The position numbers and the translations under genes were made by a program. A stretch of DNA of 64,000 nt from Pseudomonadota bacterium (GTDB lineage Bacteria; Pseudomonadota; Gammaproteobacteria; Burkholderiales; Burkholderiaceae_C), in contig JADFIG010000015.1 of NCBI GenBank assembly GCA_022566735.1, positions 1 through 64,000 on the forward strand. The letters run 5' to 3'. Below are positions 42,150-51,306 of this stretch, piece after piece. The notes beneath the pieces are model-generated. The model did no database searches and was not told the origin of the DNA. It saw nothing but the letters and a program-made list of their open reading frames with translations. Every line of letters starts with the position of its first letter. Position 1 is the first letter of the stretch.

Positions 42150-42908
42150 TCAGGAAATCGGTTCGAACACCAGGCGCTCGCCGTCGAGGCGGATCTGCGC
42201 CGGCTTGCCGCGCACGGTGTCGGGCAGCGGGTTGTCGGTGGTGCGGTAGGTGCCGGCAATCGACAGCAGCTCCGGCTCCATGCAGGTGGCGAAGATGCGG
42301 GCCTGGGCATTGCCCTTGGCACCAGCGATCGCCTTGCCGCGCAGCGGCGCGTAGACGTGGATGCTGCCGTCGGCGATGACTTCGGCGCCGTGGTTGACCA
42401 CGGCCGTGACGATGAGGTCGCCGCCCTTGGCGTAGACCTGCTGGCCGGAGCGCAAGGGCTTGTCGACGATGAGGGTGGGGGTGGCCACCGGCACTTCCAC
42501 CGGGACCTGCACTTCCACCTGCACCTCGCGGATCACCTCCTTGACGACTTCCACGGTCTCGATGCGCGGTGCGGCGGCATGGCTGTCAGGCGCCTCGATC
42601 AGGCCGGCCGCCTGGGCGGCTTCGCTTTGCTGGCGCGTCACGCCACGCACGGCCACCGGCTTGAGCTTGTGCTTGTGCAGCAGGGCGATGAGGGCGGGGA
42701 AGTCGATGGCGATGTCCAGGCTGGCCAGGTGCGTCAGGTCGATGACGATGGGCTCGCCATTGAAGAGGTCCGGGGTGGCGCCAAAGCGCTCGTCCAGGGC
42801 CTGGGCCAGGGCCGCCAGGTTGCCCGTCCTGAGGACGAAGGCCTCCAGCGTCAGGGAGGCGCTCTTGACATCGAACAAGGCCGGGGCGGTGGAGGCAGGC
42901 ATGGACAT
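42150..42908 (-). CDS. minC: Septum site-determining protein MinC
   Basis: 252 residues (or 250 from the second ATG at 42902). An N-terminal FtsZ-inhibiting domain (about 1-105), a linker with a V/E-rich run (EVQVEVQVPVEVPV), and a C-terminal beta-helix domain (about 145-250, YAKGGDLIVTAVVNHGAEVIADGSIHVY) that binds MinD. First gene of minCDE. It blocks FtsZ assembly away from mid-cell. There is almost no space between the proposed promoter and the start codon. Confidence 0.96.
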   Translation of the reverse strand: MSMPASTAPALFDVKSASLTLEAFVLRTGNLAALAQALDERFGATPDLFNGEPIVIDLTHLASLDIAIDFPALIALLHKHKLKPVAVRGVTRQQSEAAQAAGLIEAPDSHAAAPRIETVEVVKEVIREVQVEVQVPVEVPVATPTLIVDKPLRSGQQVYAKGGDLIVTAVVNHGAEVIADGSIHVYAPLRGKAIAGAKGNAQARIFATCMEPELLSIAGTYRTTDNPLPDTVRGKPAQIRLDGERLVFEPIS

Positions 42909-42916
42909 GCGGTGCT

Positions 42917-42945
42917 GGTAAAGCGTGAAGTTTAAGGCAGCGCAA
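42917..42945 (-). promoter_or_regulatory. Candidate min operon promoter
   Basis: On the minus strand TTGCGC (42940-42945) and TTTACC (42917-42922) are separated by 17 bases, a moderate sigma-70 match. Transcription would start at about 42910, within two bases of the first minC ATG. The -10 is weak, so this is tentative. Confidence 0.35.
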
Positions 42946-43088
42946 GGGGCGTGCCCGGCCAGGGGGCGCATTCGGGGGAGGGCGGGGGAGCGTGGGACGG
43001 GGGCGGGGTGATTGGCGCGATACTCGACCCGCGGGGATCCGTGGCGGTTCGCCGGGGTTCGCAGGACGTGAGAAGGGGCGACGGGGTG

Positions 43089-44381
43089 ATGTGGCAGATC
43101 GGGGCACTGACGGCCGAACAGATGGGCGTGGTCGTGGCACTGGGCGCAGGCATGCTGATCGGGCTGGAGCGCGAGCGGCGCAAGGGCCAGGGCCCCACCC
43201 GGGACTCCGCGGGCCTGCGCACCTTCATGGTGGCGGCCTTGCTGGGGGTGTGCGCCCAGATCATCTCCGGGGCGCTGGCGGCGGTCGCGCTGCTGGGCGT
43301 GGTCGCGCTGACGGGGCTGTCCTACTGGCGCTCGCAGTCCGACGACCCGGGCCTGACGACCGAGCTGGCCCTCATCACCACCGCCCTCATCGGCATGCTG
43401 GCCGTGCCCCAGCCCGAACTGGCCGCGGCCGCGTCGGTGCTGCTGGCGAGCCTGCTGGCCGCGCGTGAGCGCCTGCACCATTTCGCCACGCACTGGCTCA
43501 GCGAAGACGAATTGCACGACGGCCTCCTGCTGGCCGCCCTGGCCCTGGTGCTGCTGCCCCTGCTGCCCGCGCAGCCCATCGAGTGGCTGGGGCACCTGTC
43601 GCCGCAGCGGGTGCTGATGCTGATCATCGTGATCCTGTCCATGCAGGCGGCCGGCCACGTGGCGCAACGCCTGCTGGGGGCGCGTGCGGGCCTGGCCCTG
43701 TCGGGCCTGCTGGGCGGCTTCGTGTCGAGCACGGCCACCATCAGCGCCATGGGCAGCCTGGTGCGCGCGGGGGGGGCCGGCATGCGCCTGGGCTGGTGCG
43801 CTGCGGTGCTGTCCATGGTGGCCACCTGGGTGCAGATGCTGCTGATGGCCTCCGTGGTGGCGCCGACCGCGGTGGCGACCATCGTGCCGCTGGTGGCGGT
43901 CGGTGTGAGCGTGCCCTTGCTGCTGGGGGCTGCGCTGTGGCGAGGCACCCCGCTGCCCTCGGCTGCCGCGCCCGACGCCAGCGCCCCGGAGGCCGGTGCC
44001 GAGGGGGCAGGCAGGGGCGGCCACACCGGCGGTGTGCTGAAGCTGCGCGAGGCTTTGCTGGTGGCCAGCTTGCTGCTGGGCGGGGCGGTGCTGCTGGGCT
44101 GGGCGCAGCACCGCGGCGTCAGCGGCCTGCTGCTGGGCACCGCGATCGCCGCGCTGGCCGACGCCCACGCGCCCATGGTCAGCCTGATGGCGATGTTCGG
44201 CGCGGCCACCTTGCCCGAGGCCCACCTGATGCTGGGCCTGATGGTGGCCCTGAGCGTCAATGGCGTGACCCGCTCCGTGGCCGGCTGGCTGGCAGGTGGG
44301 TCGGCCTTTGGCGTGCGCGTGGCAGGGGCCCTGGCGCTGAACCTGGGGCTGGCCTGGGCCTTCGTGGCCTGGCGCATGTGA
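43089..44381 (+). CDS. MgtC/DUF4010-family membrane protein
   Basis: 430 residues from the ATG at 43089 (AAGGGG upstream); the GTG three bases before is an alternative. The first 130 residues are an MgtC/SapB-like domain (GAGMLIGLERERRKGQG, RDSAGLRTF), followed by a DUF4010 domain (from about 170, with GLLGGFVSSTATISAM). About 12 membrane helices in total, with a disordered loop near 290-320. Function is not established; relatives are annotated as possible magnesium or ion transporters. Single gene, divergent from minC. Confidence 0.9.
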   Translation: MWQIGALTAEQMGVVVALGAGMLIGLERERRKGQGPTRDSAGLRTFMVAALLGVCAQIISGALAAVALLGVVALTGLSYWRSQSDDPGLTTELALITTALIGMLAVPQPELAAAASVLLASLLAARERLHHFATHWLSEDELHDGLLLAALALVLLPLLPAQPIEWLGHLSPQRVLMLIIVILSMQAAGHVAQRLLGARAGLALSGLLGGFVSSTATISAMGSLVRAGGAGMRLGWCAAVLSMVATWVQMLLMASVVAPTAVATIVPLVAVGVSVPLLLGAALWRGTPLPSAAAPDASAPEAGAEGAGRGGHTGGVLKLREALLVASLLLGGAVLLGWAQHRGVSGLLLGTAIAALADAHAPMVSLMAMFGAATLPEAHLMLGLMVALSVNGVTRSVAGWLAGGSAFGVRVAGALALNLGLAWAFVAWRM

Positions 44382-44441
44382 TGCCTCGTTGATGGCGCAG
44401 CGATGTCTCCGTGGTGCGGGGCGCCACCTCAGGCCGTCACG

Positions 44442-47018
44442 TCAGCGCGGCTTCTTGCGAGCCGTGCCTTGCGCTCTCGGCGGCAAGCCCGTGTGCTGCG
44501 TCAGGACCTGACCGCGCGCCGGCGGGCGCGGCTGGCTGGTGGCCTGGCCCGCCTTGCCCGACCGGGACACCTTGGGCAGGTCGCGCGGGTCGCGTTCGGC
44601 TTCCTGGCGGGCGCTGCCGCCGCGCCGTGAGGTGCCCGGCGCGCCTTCGTTGCGCTGCACGCGCCCGACCGTCACCACCGAGGTCCTGGTGCCGGCCTGG
44701 GTCGAGTTCTTGCGGCGCGCGCTCTCGTAGCCACCGTCGGTGCTGGGCTGGTAGGTCGGGATCAGGTGGTTGGGGCCATTGCCGATCAGGTCGCGGCGGC
44801 CCATGGCCATCAGCGCCTCGCGCAGCAGCGGCCAGTTGTTGGGGTCGTGGTAGCGCAGGAAGGCCTTGTGCAGGCGGCGGCGCTTCTCGCCCTTGACGAT
44901 GTCCACGCGCTCGCCCTTGCGGGCGTCCCGGCTGATGCCCTTGAGCGTGTTCATGCCCGAGTGGTACATCGCCGTGGCCGTGGCCATGGGGCTGGGGTAG
45001 AAGGTCTGCACCTGGTCGGCCTTGAAGCCGTTGCGCTTGAGCCAGATCGCCAGGTTCATCATGTCTTCGTCGGTCGTGCCCGGGTGGGCCGCGATGAAGT
45101 AGGGGATGAGGTACTGCTTCTTGCCGGCCTCGGCGCTGTACTTTTCGAACAGCTCCTTGAAGCGGTCGTAGGCGCCCATGCCGGGCTTCATCATCTTGCT
45201 GAGCGGGCCGGCTTCAGTGTGCTCGGGCGCGATCTTCAGGTAGCCGCCCACGTGGTGGGTCACCAGCTCCTTGATGTACTCGGGCGAGCGCACGGCCAGG
45301 TCGTAGCGCAGGCCCGAGCCGATCAGGATCTTCTTGATGCCGGGCAGGGCGCGCGCGCGGCGGTACATGCGCACCAGCGGGCCGTGGTCGGTGTTCAGGT
45401 TGGGGCAGATGTCCGGGTAGACGCAGGAAGGCTTGCGACAGGCCGCCTCGATGACGGCCGACTTGCAGCCGATGCGGTACATGTTGGCCGTGGGGCCGCC
45501 CAGGTCGCTGATGACGCCGGTGAAGCCCTTGACCTTGTCGCGGATGGTCTCGATCTCGCGCAGCACCGAGGCCTCGGAGCGGCTCTGGATGATGCGGCCT
45601 TCGTGCTCGGTGATGGAGCAGAAGGTGCAGCCGCCGAAGCAGCCGCGCATGATGTTCACGCTGAAGCGGATCATGTCCCACGCCGGGATGACGGCGTCGC
45701 CGTAGCTCGGGTGCGGGGCGCGTGCGTAGGGCAGGTCGAAGACCAGGTCCATCTCGGGCGTGGTCAGCGGGATGGGTGGCGGGTTGATCCAGACGTCGCG
45801 GGCGCCGGGGCCTTCGCCGTGGCGCTGCACCAGGGCGCGCGCATTGCCCGGGTTGGTTTCGAGGTGCAGCACGCGGTTGGCGTGGGCGTAGAGCACCGGG
45901 TCGTCCTTGACCGCCTCGTAGGCAGGCAGGCGGATGACGGTGCGCTCGCGCGGCGGCAGCACGAGCTTGCCGGTGCGGGTGTCGGTGAGGGGGCGGGCGT
46001 GGGCAGCAGGCGCTTCGAGCTCGTCGGCTTCGTCGTGGGGGGGGACGTGGGCCTCGCTCAGGGCTTGGGCCTGGACGGGCGCCATCACCTTGTCCTTCAC
46101 CGCCGGGCGGATGTCCAGTCGGATGGGCTGGACCTGCACGCCCTTGCCGACCGGGTCTTTGACGGGGTCGAAGGCGCCAGCGTCTTCCAGCGCGCAGCTC
46201 TGGCCCTGTTCGGCCGCCGCCTGGGCCATGCCCATGTAGGGGTTGATGTGCTGGTCGATGCGGCCGGGGCGGTCCACCTCGGTGGAGTCCAGCTCGAACC
46301 AGCCTTGCGCCGTGGGGTCGTTGCGGCGGCGGATGAAGGCGGTGCCGCGCACGTCGGTGATGGCCTCGACGGGTTCGCGCGCGGCCAGGCGGTGCGCGAC
46401 CTCGACGATGGCGCGCTCGGCATTGCCGTACAGCAGCAGGTCGGCCTTGCTGTCCATCAGCACGCTGCGGCGCACCTTGTCGGACCAGTAATCGTAGTGC
46501 GCTATGCGGCGCAGCGAGCCCTCGATGCCGCCCAGCACCACGGGCACGCCGGGGAAGGCCTCGCGGCAGCGCTGCGAGTAGACGGTGGCGGCGCGGTCGG
46601 GGCGTTGGCCGCCCTGGCCACCGGGGGTGTAGGCGTCGTCGCTGCGCAGTTTGCGGTCGGCCGTGTACCGGTTGATCATGGAGTCCATGTTGCCGGCCGT
46701 GACGCCCCAGAACAGGTTGGGCTTGCCCAGCGCCTTGAAGGGCTCGGCGCTCAGCCAGTCGGGCTGGGCGATGATGCCCACGCGGAAGCCCTGGTTCTCC
46801 AGCATGCGCCCGATCACCGCCATGCCGAAGCTGGGGTGGTCGACATAGGCGTCGCCGGAGACGATGACAACGTCACAGCTGTCCCAGCCCAGCGCGTCCA
46901 TCTCGGCGCGCGTGGTGGGCAGGAAGGGCGCCGGGCCGAAGCGCTTGGCCCAGAAGGGCTTGTAGCTGCTCAGGGGCTTGGCGGCAGGGACAGGGGGGGC
47001 GACGGTCAGTTCGGGCAT
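44442..47018 (-). CDS. ygiQ: YgiQ-family radical SAM protein
   Basis: 858 residues from the ATG at 47018; the open frame upstream spans a hairpin and is not protein-like. The N-terminal YgiQ domain begins [21 protein letters not shown] without the extra bases. The radical SAM cluster motif is Cys460, Cys464 and Cys467 (CFGGCTFC). The DUF3362-type C-terminal region is followed by about 95 residues that are basic and disordered. YgiQ is widespread but its reaction is unknown. The protein should bind a 4Fe-4S cluster and S-adenosylmethionine. Single gene. Confidence 0.94.
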   Translation of the reverse strand: MPELTVAPPVPAAKPLSSYKPFWAKRFGPAPFLPTTRAEMDALGWDSCDVVIVSGDAYVDHPSFGMAVIGRMLENQGFRVGIIAQPDWLSAEPFKALGKPNLFWGVTAGNMDSMINRYTADRKLRSDDAYTPGGQGGQRPDRAATVYSQRCREAFPGVPVVLGGIEGSLRRIAHYDYWSDKVRRSVLMDSKADLLLYGNAERAIVEVAHRLAAREPVEAITDVRGTAFIRRRNDPTAQGWFELDSTEVDRPGRIDQHINPYMGMAQAAAEQGQSCALEDAGAFDPVKDPVGKGVQVQPIRLDIRPAVKDKVMAPVQAQALSEAHVPPHDEADELEAPAAHARPLTDTRTGKLVLPPRERTVIRLPAYEAVKDDPVLYAHANRVLHLETNPGNARALVQRHGEGPGARDVWINPPPIPLTTPEMDLVFDLPYARAPHPSYGDAVIPAWDMIRFSVNIMRGCFGGCTFCSITEHEGRIIQSRSEASVLREIETIRDKVKGFTGVISDLGGPTANMYRIGCKSAVIEAACRKPSCVYPDICPNLNTDHGPLVRMYRRARALPGIKKILIGSGLRYDLAVRSPEYIKELVTHHVGGYLKIAPEHTEAGPLSKMMKPGMGAYDRFKELFEKYSAEAGKKQYLIPYFIAAHPGTTDEDMMNLAIWLKRNGFKADQVQTFYPSPMATATAMYHSGMNTLKGISRDARKGERVDIVKGEKRRRLHKAFLRYHDPNNWPLLREALMAMGRRDLIGNGPNHLIPTYQPSTDGGYESARRKNSTQAGTRTSVVTVGRVQRNEGAPGTSRRGGSARQEAERDPRDLPKVSRSGKAGQATSQPRPPARGQVLTQHTGLPPRAQGTARKKPR

Positions 47019-47120
47019 GGGCGAGACGCGCCAGGGCGTCGGCAGACAACCCGGCATTGTCGCCTGTGGCGCTCGGCCTTGGGCGACAGGAACCCCCTTG
47101 GCCGCCGGGGTCTTGCCCGG

Positions 47121-47156
47121 CCGCCGCAGGCGCCCTGCGAGGGGCGCCTGCGGCGG
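47121..47156. repeat. Perfect 15-bp inverted repeat upstream of the ygiQ start
   Basis: CCGCCGCAGGCGCCC (47121-47135), a 6-base loop TGCGAG and the exact reverse complement (47142-47156) form a very stable GC hairpin. It lies in the 227-bp divergent region between ygiQ and the Tim44-domain gene, about 100 bp upstream of the ygiQ start and 90 bp upstream of the other. No T-run follows. It could be a dispersed palindromic repeat of this genome or a regulatory hairpin; one copy only is seen in this window. Confidence 0.7.
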
Positions 47157-47245
47157 TCGGGCCGGAAATTGCCCCGGGCGCCACCGCAGGGCGGCGAAAT
47201 TGAGCACAATCAAGCCCTGTCCGATTTGCTCATCAGAAGCCGAAC

Positions 47246-48238
47246 ATGCAATTTCCGAAGATCACCCGCCTGATCACCTCCCTGGTCCTGGCCGTGGCCA
47301 GCGTCGCCGTGGCGACCGCGCCCCTCGACGCCGAGGCCAAGCGCCTGGGCGGTGGCCGCCCGGCCGGCATGCAGCGCCAGATGCCAGCCAAGCAGGCCGA
47401 TACCTCGCCGCCGGCCTCGCCCAACAACGCCACCAACGCCAGCCCCAACAACGCGGCGGCCCGTCCGAACCAGGCCGCACCGGCCAACGCCGCCGCGCAG
47501 ACCGCTGCGCAGCCGGCCAAGCGCTCCTGGATGGGGCCCCTTGCCGGTCTGGCCGCTGGCCTGGGCCTGGCGGCGCTCGCCAGCCACTTCGGTTTCGGTG
47601 AGGAGCTGGCCAACTTCATGATGATCGCCCTGCTGGCCGTGGTCGCGATGGTGGTGGTCGGCTGGCTCATGCGCCGCCTGCGCGGCGGTGCCGCCCAGGG
47701 CCCGCAACTCGCAGGTGCCGGGGTGGGTGCGAACGTGCCGCTGTCCCGCCAGGACGCTCAGCCTGCCGCCTTCGAGCCGGCGCCCATGGCCCGCGACAAC
47801 CTGGCCGCCGGTGCGACGGCAGGGGTGGGTGCGGCTGCAGGTGTGGCGACATCCGCTGCCATGCCCGCCGGCTGGGATGCCGCGGGTTTCACGCGGATTG
47901 CCAAGATGATCTTCATCCGCATGCAGGCGGCCAACGACGAGGCCAACACCGAGGACCTGCGCAAGTTCACCACGCCGGAACTCTTTGCCTCGCTGCGCCT
48001 GGACCTGCAGGAGCGCGGCGCCGCTGCGCAGCAGACCGACGTGATGCAGCTCGATGCCGAGGTGGTGGACACCGCCCAGGAGCAGGGCCAGTGGGTCGTG
48101 TCGGTGCGCTTCCATGGCCTCGTCCGTGAAGAAGCCGAACAGGGCGCCCAGCCTTTCAACGAGCTGTGGCACCTGGTCAAGCCGCTGGACGACAGCCGCG
48201 ACTGGGCCATCGCCGGCATCACCCCGCTGCAGGCCTGA
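47246..48238 (+). CDS. Tim44-domain membrane protein
   Basis: 330 residues. A signal or anchor helix (about 6-29), an N/A/P-rich linker (40-93, with repeated NNA units), one or two membrane helices (about 97-140), a second flexible linker, and a Tim44-like domain (about 205-328, with [18 protein letters not shown] and ELWHLVKP). The Tim44-like fold binds hydrophobic ligands or proteins. Bacterial relatives are usually annotated as putative lipid-binding transport proteins, without proof. It ends just before a strong terminator. Confidence 0.88.
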   Translation: MQFPKITRLITSLVLAVASVAVATAPLDAEAKRLGGGRPAGMQRQMPAKQADTSPPASPNNATNASPNNAAARPNQAAPANAAAQTAAQPAKRSWMGPLAGLAAGLGLAALASHFGFGEELANFMMIALLAVVAMVVVGWLMRRLRGGAAQGPQLAGAGVGANVPLSRQDAQPAAFEPAPMARDNLAAGATAGVGAAAGVATSAAMPAGWDAAGFTRIAKMIFIRMQAANDEANTEDLRKFTTPELFASLRLDLQERGAAAQQTDVMQLDAEVVDTAQEQGQWVVSVRFHGLVREEAEQGAQPFNELWHLVKPLDDSRDWAIAGITPLQA

Positions 48239-48263
48239 GCGCTTCACGCGCCTCGCGCCCAGC

Positions 48264-48300
48264 AAAAAGCCCGTCCGGCCAGGCCGTGACGGGCTTTTTT
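48264..48300. terminator. Bidirectional intrinsic terminator
   Basis: A-tract, GCCCGTC (48269-48275), 12-base loop, GACGGGC (48288-48294) and six T. The A-run on the left makes the same hairpin a terminator on the minus strand. It lies between the convergent Tim44-domain and HiPIP genes, 26 bp after the first and 47 bp after the second. Confidence 0.9.
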
Positions 48301-48346
48301 GTGTCCGAGGGCGCCAGGCCTGAACCAGGCCTGGCTCAGCCCCGAC

Positions 48347-48652
48347 TCAGGCCTTCTTGGCCCAGGCCGAGCACCAGCCCTTGGCGTTGACTTGCTTGCC
48401 GCCCAGCAGCGGGCACACGCCCCAGGCGTCCTTGCCCTGGTAGAACTGGCAGTTGCCGCAGGTGCTGCCGGCCTTGTAGGTGGCGTACTTCTTGGTGTCG
48501 ACCTTGGTGGCGTCGTGCTTGTAGCCCAGGCCAACGGCGGCGGGGTCCTTCTCGTCGACCTTGGCGGCGTCGGCGGCACGCACCGAGGTGGCGGCGCCCA
48601 GGGCGGCAGCGGCGGGGACGATGGTCATGATGAACTGGCGACGGCTGGTCAT
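48347..48652 (-). CDS. High-potential iron-sulfur protein (HiPIP), Tat-exported
   Basis: 101 residues from the ATG at 48652. A twin-arginine signal (SRRQFIMT) with likely cleavage after VRA near residue 26. Four cysteines C65, C68, C80 and C94 with aromatic residues around them are the HiPIP 4Fe-4S site. It is a small periplasmic electron carrier, typically between the cytochrome bc1 complex and an oxidase or reaction centre. The gene stands alone. Confidence 0.93.
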   Translation of the reverse strand: MTSRRQFIMTIVPAAAALGAATSVRAADAAKVDEKDPAAVGLGYKHDATKVDTKKYATYKAGSTCGNCQFYQGKDAWGVCPLLGGKQVNAKGWCSAWAKKA

Positions 48653-48901
48653 GTGATGCTCCGAAGTGTGGGGTTGCAGAGGGGGTGACCTGTTGGTTTT
48701 GTGGCCGGCTGGCCGCGCGGGGCGGCAGTCCGGCTGAGCGCATGGTACCCACTCCCGAGCCCGATGGGTGGGTGTGGATGCCGCGCGACAGCGCTGCAGC
48801 GCCGCGGTCAGCCCCTTCCGGGTGACCACTGTACGCCAGCGGCGGCGGCAGTGGCTTGGGGCGGATCAAATGGCGGCCACAGTGGCGGCCACAGCGCGCG
48901 T

Positions 48902-49801
48902 TCAGTTCAGCGCCGTGTTGGCCCGCAGCCGCTCGACCATGACATCCAGGAAGGTGCGCACCTTCTGCGAGGCTTGCCGCCCTTCCTGGTAGACCACGTG
49001 CACCGGCAGGGGGGCGTGCTCGAAGCCCGTCAGCAGCAGCTTGAGGGTGCCGGCGCGCAGGTGGTCGGCCACCTGGTAGGACATCAGCCGGGTCAGCCCG
49101 AAGCCGCTGAGCGCCGCTGTGATGGCCGACTCGTTCGAGTTGGTGGCGATGCGCGGCTGCAACTCGTAGCTGCGGGGCTGGCCATCGACCATGAAACGCC
49201 ATTGCGCCGAGGCGGTGATGCCGGTGGCCGAGATGACCGTGTGGCGGCCCAGGTCCTGCGGGTGCAGCGGGATGCCATGGGCCTCCAGGTAGCCAGGGGA
49301 GGCGCACACCACGCGCCGCACCGTGCCCACCCGGATGGCGTGCAGCGAGGAGTCCGGCAGATCGCCGATGCGCACCGCCACGTCCACCCCTTCTTCCACC
49401 ATGTTCATGACGCGGTCCACGAACCAGCAGGACGCGTTGACCTCCGGGTAGGTGCGCAGGTAGTCCGCGACGATGGGCATGACGTGCATGTTGCCGAAGC
49501 GCACGGGGGCGGTCAGCGTGAGGTCGCCGCGCGGTGCGCCATGCATGCCCTGCGCGGCCTCGTCGGCTTCCTTGATGTCGGCCAGCAGGCGGCGGCAGTC
49601 CAGCGCATAGCGGGCCCCGGCCTCGGTCACCCGCACGACCCGGGTGGTGCGCGTCAGCAGGCGCACTTGCAGGTGCTCTTCCAGGTCGGCGATGGCGCGG
49701 GTGACCACGGGCGGCGAGACGTTCAGCCGGCGTGCGGCGCTGGCGAAGCCGCCTTCATCGACCACGGTGACGAAGACCGTCATGGCGTAGAGCTGGTCCA
49801 T
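48902..49801 (-). CDS. LysR-family transcriptional regulator
   Basis: 299 residues, normal for the family. The winged helix at 1-60 (GGFASAARRLNVSPPVVTRAI) is followed by a periplasmic-binding-like effector domain. It is divergent from the AhpD-like gene with a 141-bp gap, the usual arrangement for LysR control of the neighbour. The inducer is unknown. Confidence 0.93.
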   Translation of the reverse strand: MDQLYAMTVFVTVVDEGGFASAARRLNVSPPVVTRAIADLEEHLQVRLLTRTTRVVRVTEAGARYALDCRRLLADIKEADEAAQGMHGAPRGDLTLTAPVRFGNMHVMPIVADYLRTYPEVNASCWFVDRVMNMVEEGVDVAVRIGDLPDSSLHAIRVGTVRRVVCASPGYLEAHGIPLHPQDLGRHTVISATGITASAQWRFMVDGQPRSYELQPRIATNSNESAITAALSGFGLTRLMSYQVADHLRAGTLKLLLTGFEHAPLPVHVVYQEGRQASQKVRTFLDVMVERLRANTALN

Positions 49802-49826
49802 ACAGTTTCACTTAAGGGAATGGTGC

Positions 49827-49836
49827 ATTGATCAAT
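49827..49836. promoter_or_regulatory. Palindrome in LysR/AhpD-like divergent promoter
   Basis: ATTGATCAAT is a perfect 10-bp palindrome 26 bp upstream of the LysR start and 107 bp upstream of the AhpD-like start. A position close to the regulator start suits an autorepressing LysR site. It is short, so chance is not excluded. Confidence 0.35.
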
Positions 49837-49942
49837 CGAGGCATTCACATCCTGGGTGAGAGGAATCAAAGTCCGATGGCGCCGTGATCGTGGAAGACCC
49901 CCGGCGCAAAACACTGCACATCAACCCCCGAAGGAGATTCCC

Positions 49943-50482
49943 ATGAGCCGACTCACCGTCATCGACTTTAACAACGCCAACGCCGAGCAAAAGGCGCTGC
50001 TCGACGCCATCCACAACCAGCTGGGCATGGTCCCCAACTTCCTGAAGGTGTTTGCCAACTCGCCGGCCGCCCTCAAGGCTTTCCTGGGCCTGTTCGGCGT
50101 GGCCAACGAGGGTGCCCTGGAGCCCCAGACCCGCGAGCGCATCGCCCTGGCCCTGGCCCAGCAGAACAGCTGCCAGTACTGCCTGTCGGCCCACACGGCC
50201 CTGGGCGCCAATGCCGGCCTGACCGGTGACGAGATGGCGGCCAACCGCGCCGGCACCAGCCAGGACGCCAAGGCCGCCGTGGCCGTCAAGCTGGCCCGCA
50301 GCCTGGTCGAGCACAAGGGCGAGGTCACCACGGCCGAACTCAGCGAAGCCCGCAGCGCCGGCTACAGCGACGCCGAGATCGTCGAGATCATCACCCACGT
50401 GGGCATGAACCTGCTGACCAACATCCTGGGCAAGGCCTCGCGCGTGGAGATCGACTTTCCCAAGGTGACGCTGGGCGCCTGA
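49943..50482 (+). CDS. AhpD-like carboxymuconolactone decarboxylase family protein
   Basis: 179 residues. The start at 49943 has AAGGAG 6 bases upstream; longer frames lack a ribosome site. The family motif is C77-x2-C80-x3-H84 (CQYCLSAH) with Glu65, as in AhpD-type peroxidases. The protein is therefore more likely a thiol peroxidase or redox protein than a decarboxylase. It is probably controlled by the divergent LysR regulator. It is separated from the next plus-strand gene by 384 bp. Confidence 0.92.
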   Translation: MSRLTVIDFNNANAEQKALLDAIHNQLGMVPNFLKVFANSPAALKAFLGLFGVANEGALEPQTRERIALALAQQNSCQYCLSAHTALGANAGLTGDEMAANRAGTSQDAKAAVAVKLARSLVEHKGEVTTAELSEARSAGYSDAEIVEIITHVGMNLLTNILGKASRVEIDFPKVTLGA

Positions 50483-50866
50483 TGTCCCGGCGTCGGCCTG
50501 GGCCCGTGTGAAGAGAGGACGCCGCTGGCCTGCCGCAGAGGTGAGGGCAGGTCAGCGGGGCGGCCTTCATGGGTTTGCCACATTCGAATCGGAAATGCCA
50601 ATTCGGTGTCATTGGGTAAATGGGTCTGACGTGCCTGACCGGGCCTGTTAAAACCGAGGCACACACAAGAACAACAAACCGGCGGTCCACCAGAAACCGC
50701 CCACCTCTGGCCACAGGGGTGATGCCTGGGACGGTGCAGGCCGATGGCTTGTGTTGTCGGTCCGATTCGCATCCGCTGCGATGGGGACGTGTTCGCTTGC
50801 CCGGGTGTTCCGGGTGGCCCAGCTGTCGTTGCATTTTCTTCAACACATGGTTTGAAAGGACCAGGG
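50483..50866. other. Intergenic region, no gene seen
   Basis: 384 bases between the AhpD-like gene and the cupin gene. The stretch 50575-50680 is richer in A and T than its surroundings and includes TTCGAA (50583-50588), which may mark a promoter for the cupin operon, but no convincing -35/-10 pair or long palindrome was found. No small gene with a ribosome site is evident. Confidence 0.6.
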
Positions 50867-51265
50867 ATGAACTCCGCTCATATTTCCGGCAATCAATCGC
50901 CTTTCGACAAGGTCCTGAAACTCGGTCTGGGGCCTGTGGAGCTGCCCGACATCGCATTCCAGCCCTACCAGCCGGAGCTGCGCAAGGACGTGCTGATCCA
51001 TGTCCTGTTCGACAACAAGCCGGGCGACCCCAAAGGCTCCGATGCCGCTTTGATCCGCTACCTGCCGGGATCGGTCACGCCGCGCCACCTGCACATGGGC
51101 TACGAGATGGTGCTGGTGCTGCAAGGCGAGTACGTCGAGAACGACGTCACCTACCTGCCGGGCGCCCTGATCATCCGCGCGCCCGGCACCACGCACGCGA
51201 TGCGCTCCGACCCGGGCTGCACGATCCTGGCCATGCGCGACATCCCGGTCCAGCAGCTGACCTGA
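50867..51265 (+). CDS. Cupin-domain protein (ChrR-like)
   Basis: 132 residues from the ATG at 50867 (AAAGGA upstream). A single cupin barrel with likely metal ligands H74, H76, E80 and H110 (HLHMGYE, PGTTH). It resembles the cupin domain of anti-sigma factor ChrR and of small dioxygenases; with no zinc anti-sigma domain, a metal enzyme or binding protein is more likely. It begins a three-gene run with the CoA-transferase (41-bp gap) and the FAD protein. Confidence 0.85.
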   Translation: MNSAHISGNQSPFDKVLKLGLGPVELPDIAFQPYQPELRKDVLIHVLFDNKPGDPKGSDAALIRYLPGSVTPRHLHMGYEMVLVLQGEYVENDVTYLPGALIIRAPGTTHAMRSDPGCTILAMRDIPVQQLT

Positions 51266-51306
51266 CGGCCCGGCTACCGCACACCGACCACAGGGAGGAC
51301 GCCATC

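Noticed and set aside
50819..50838. Sigma-54 promoter (TGGC followed by TTGCA) before the cupin gene
   Set aside because: The GG and GC dinucleotides are 13 bases apart instead of the required 10.
50483..50866. Possible extra small gene in the longest intergenic region
   Set aside because: No frame combines a ribosome site with protein-like composition.
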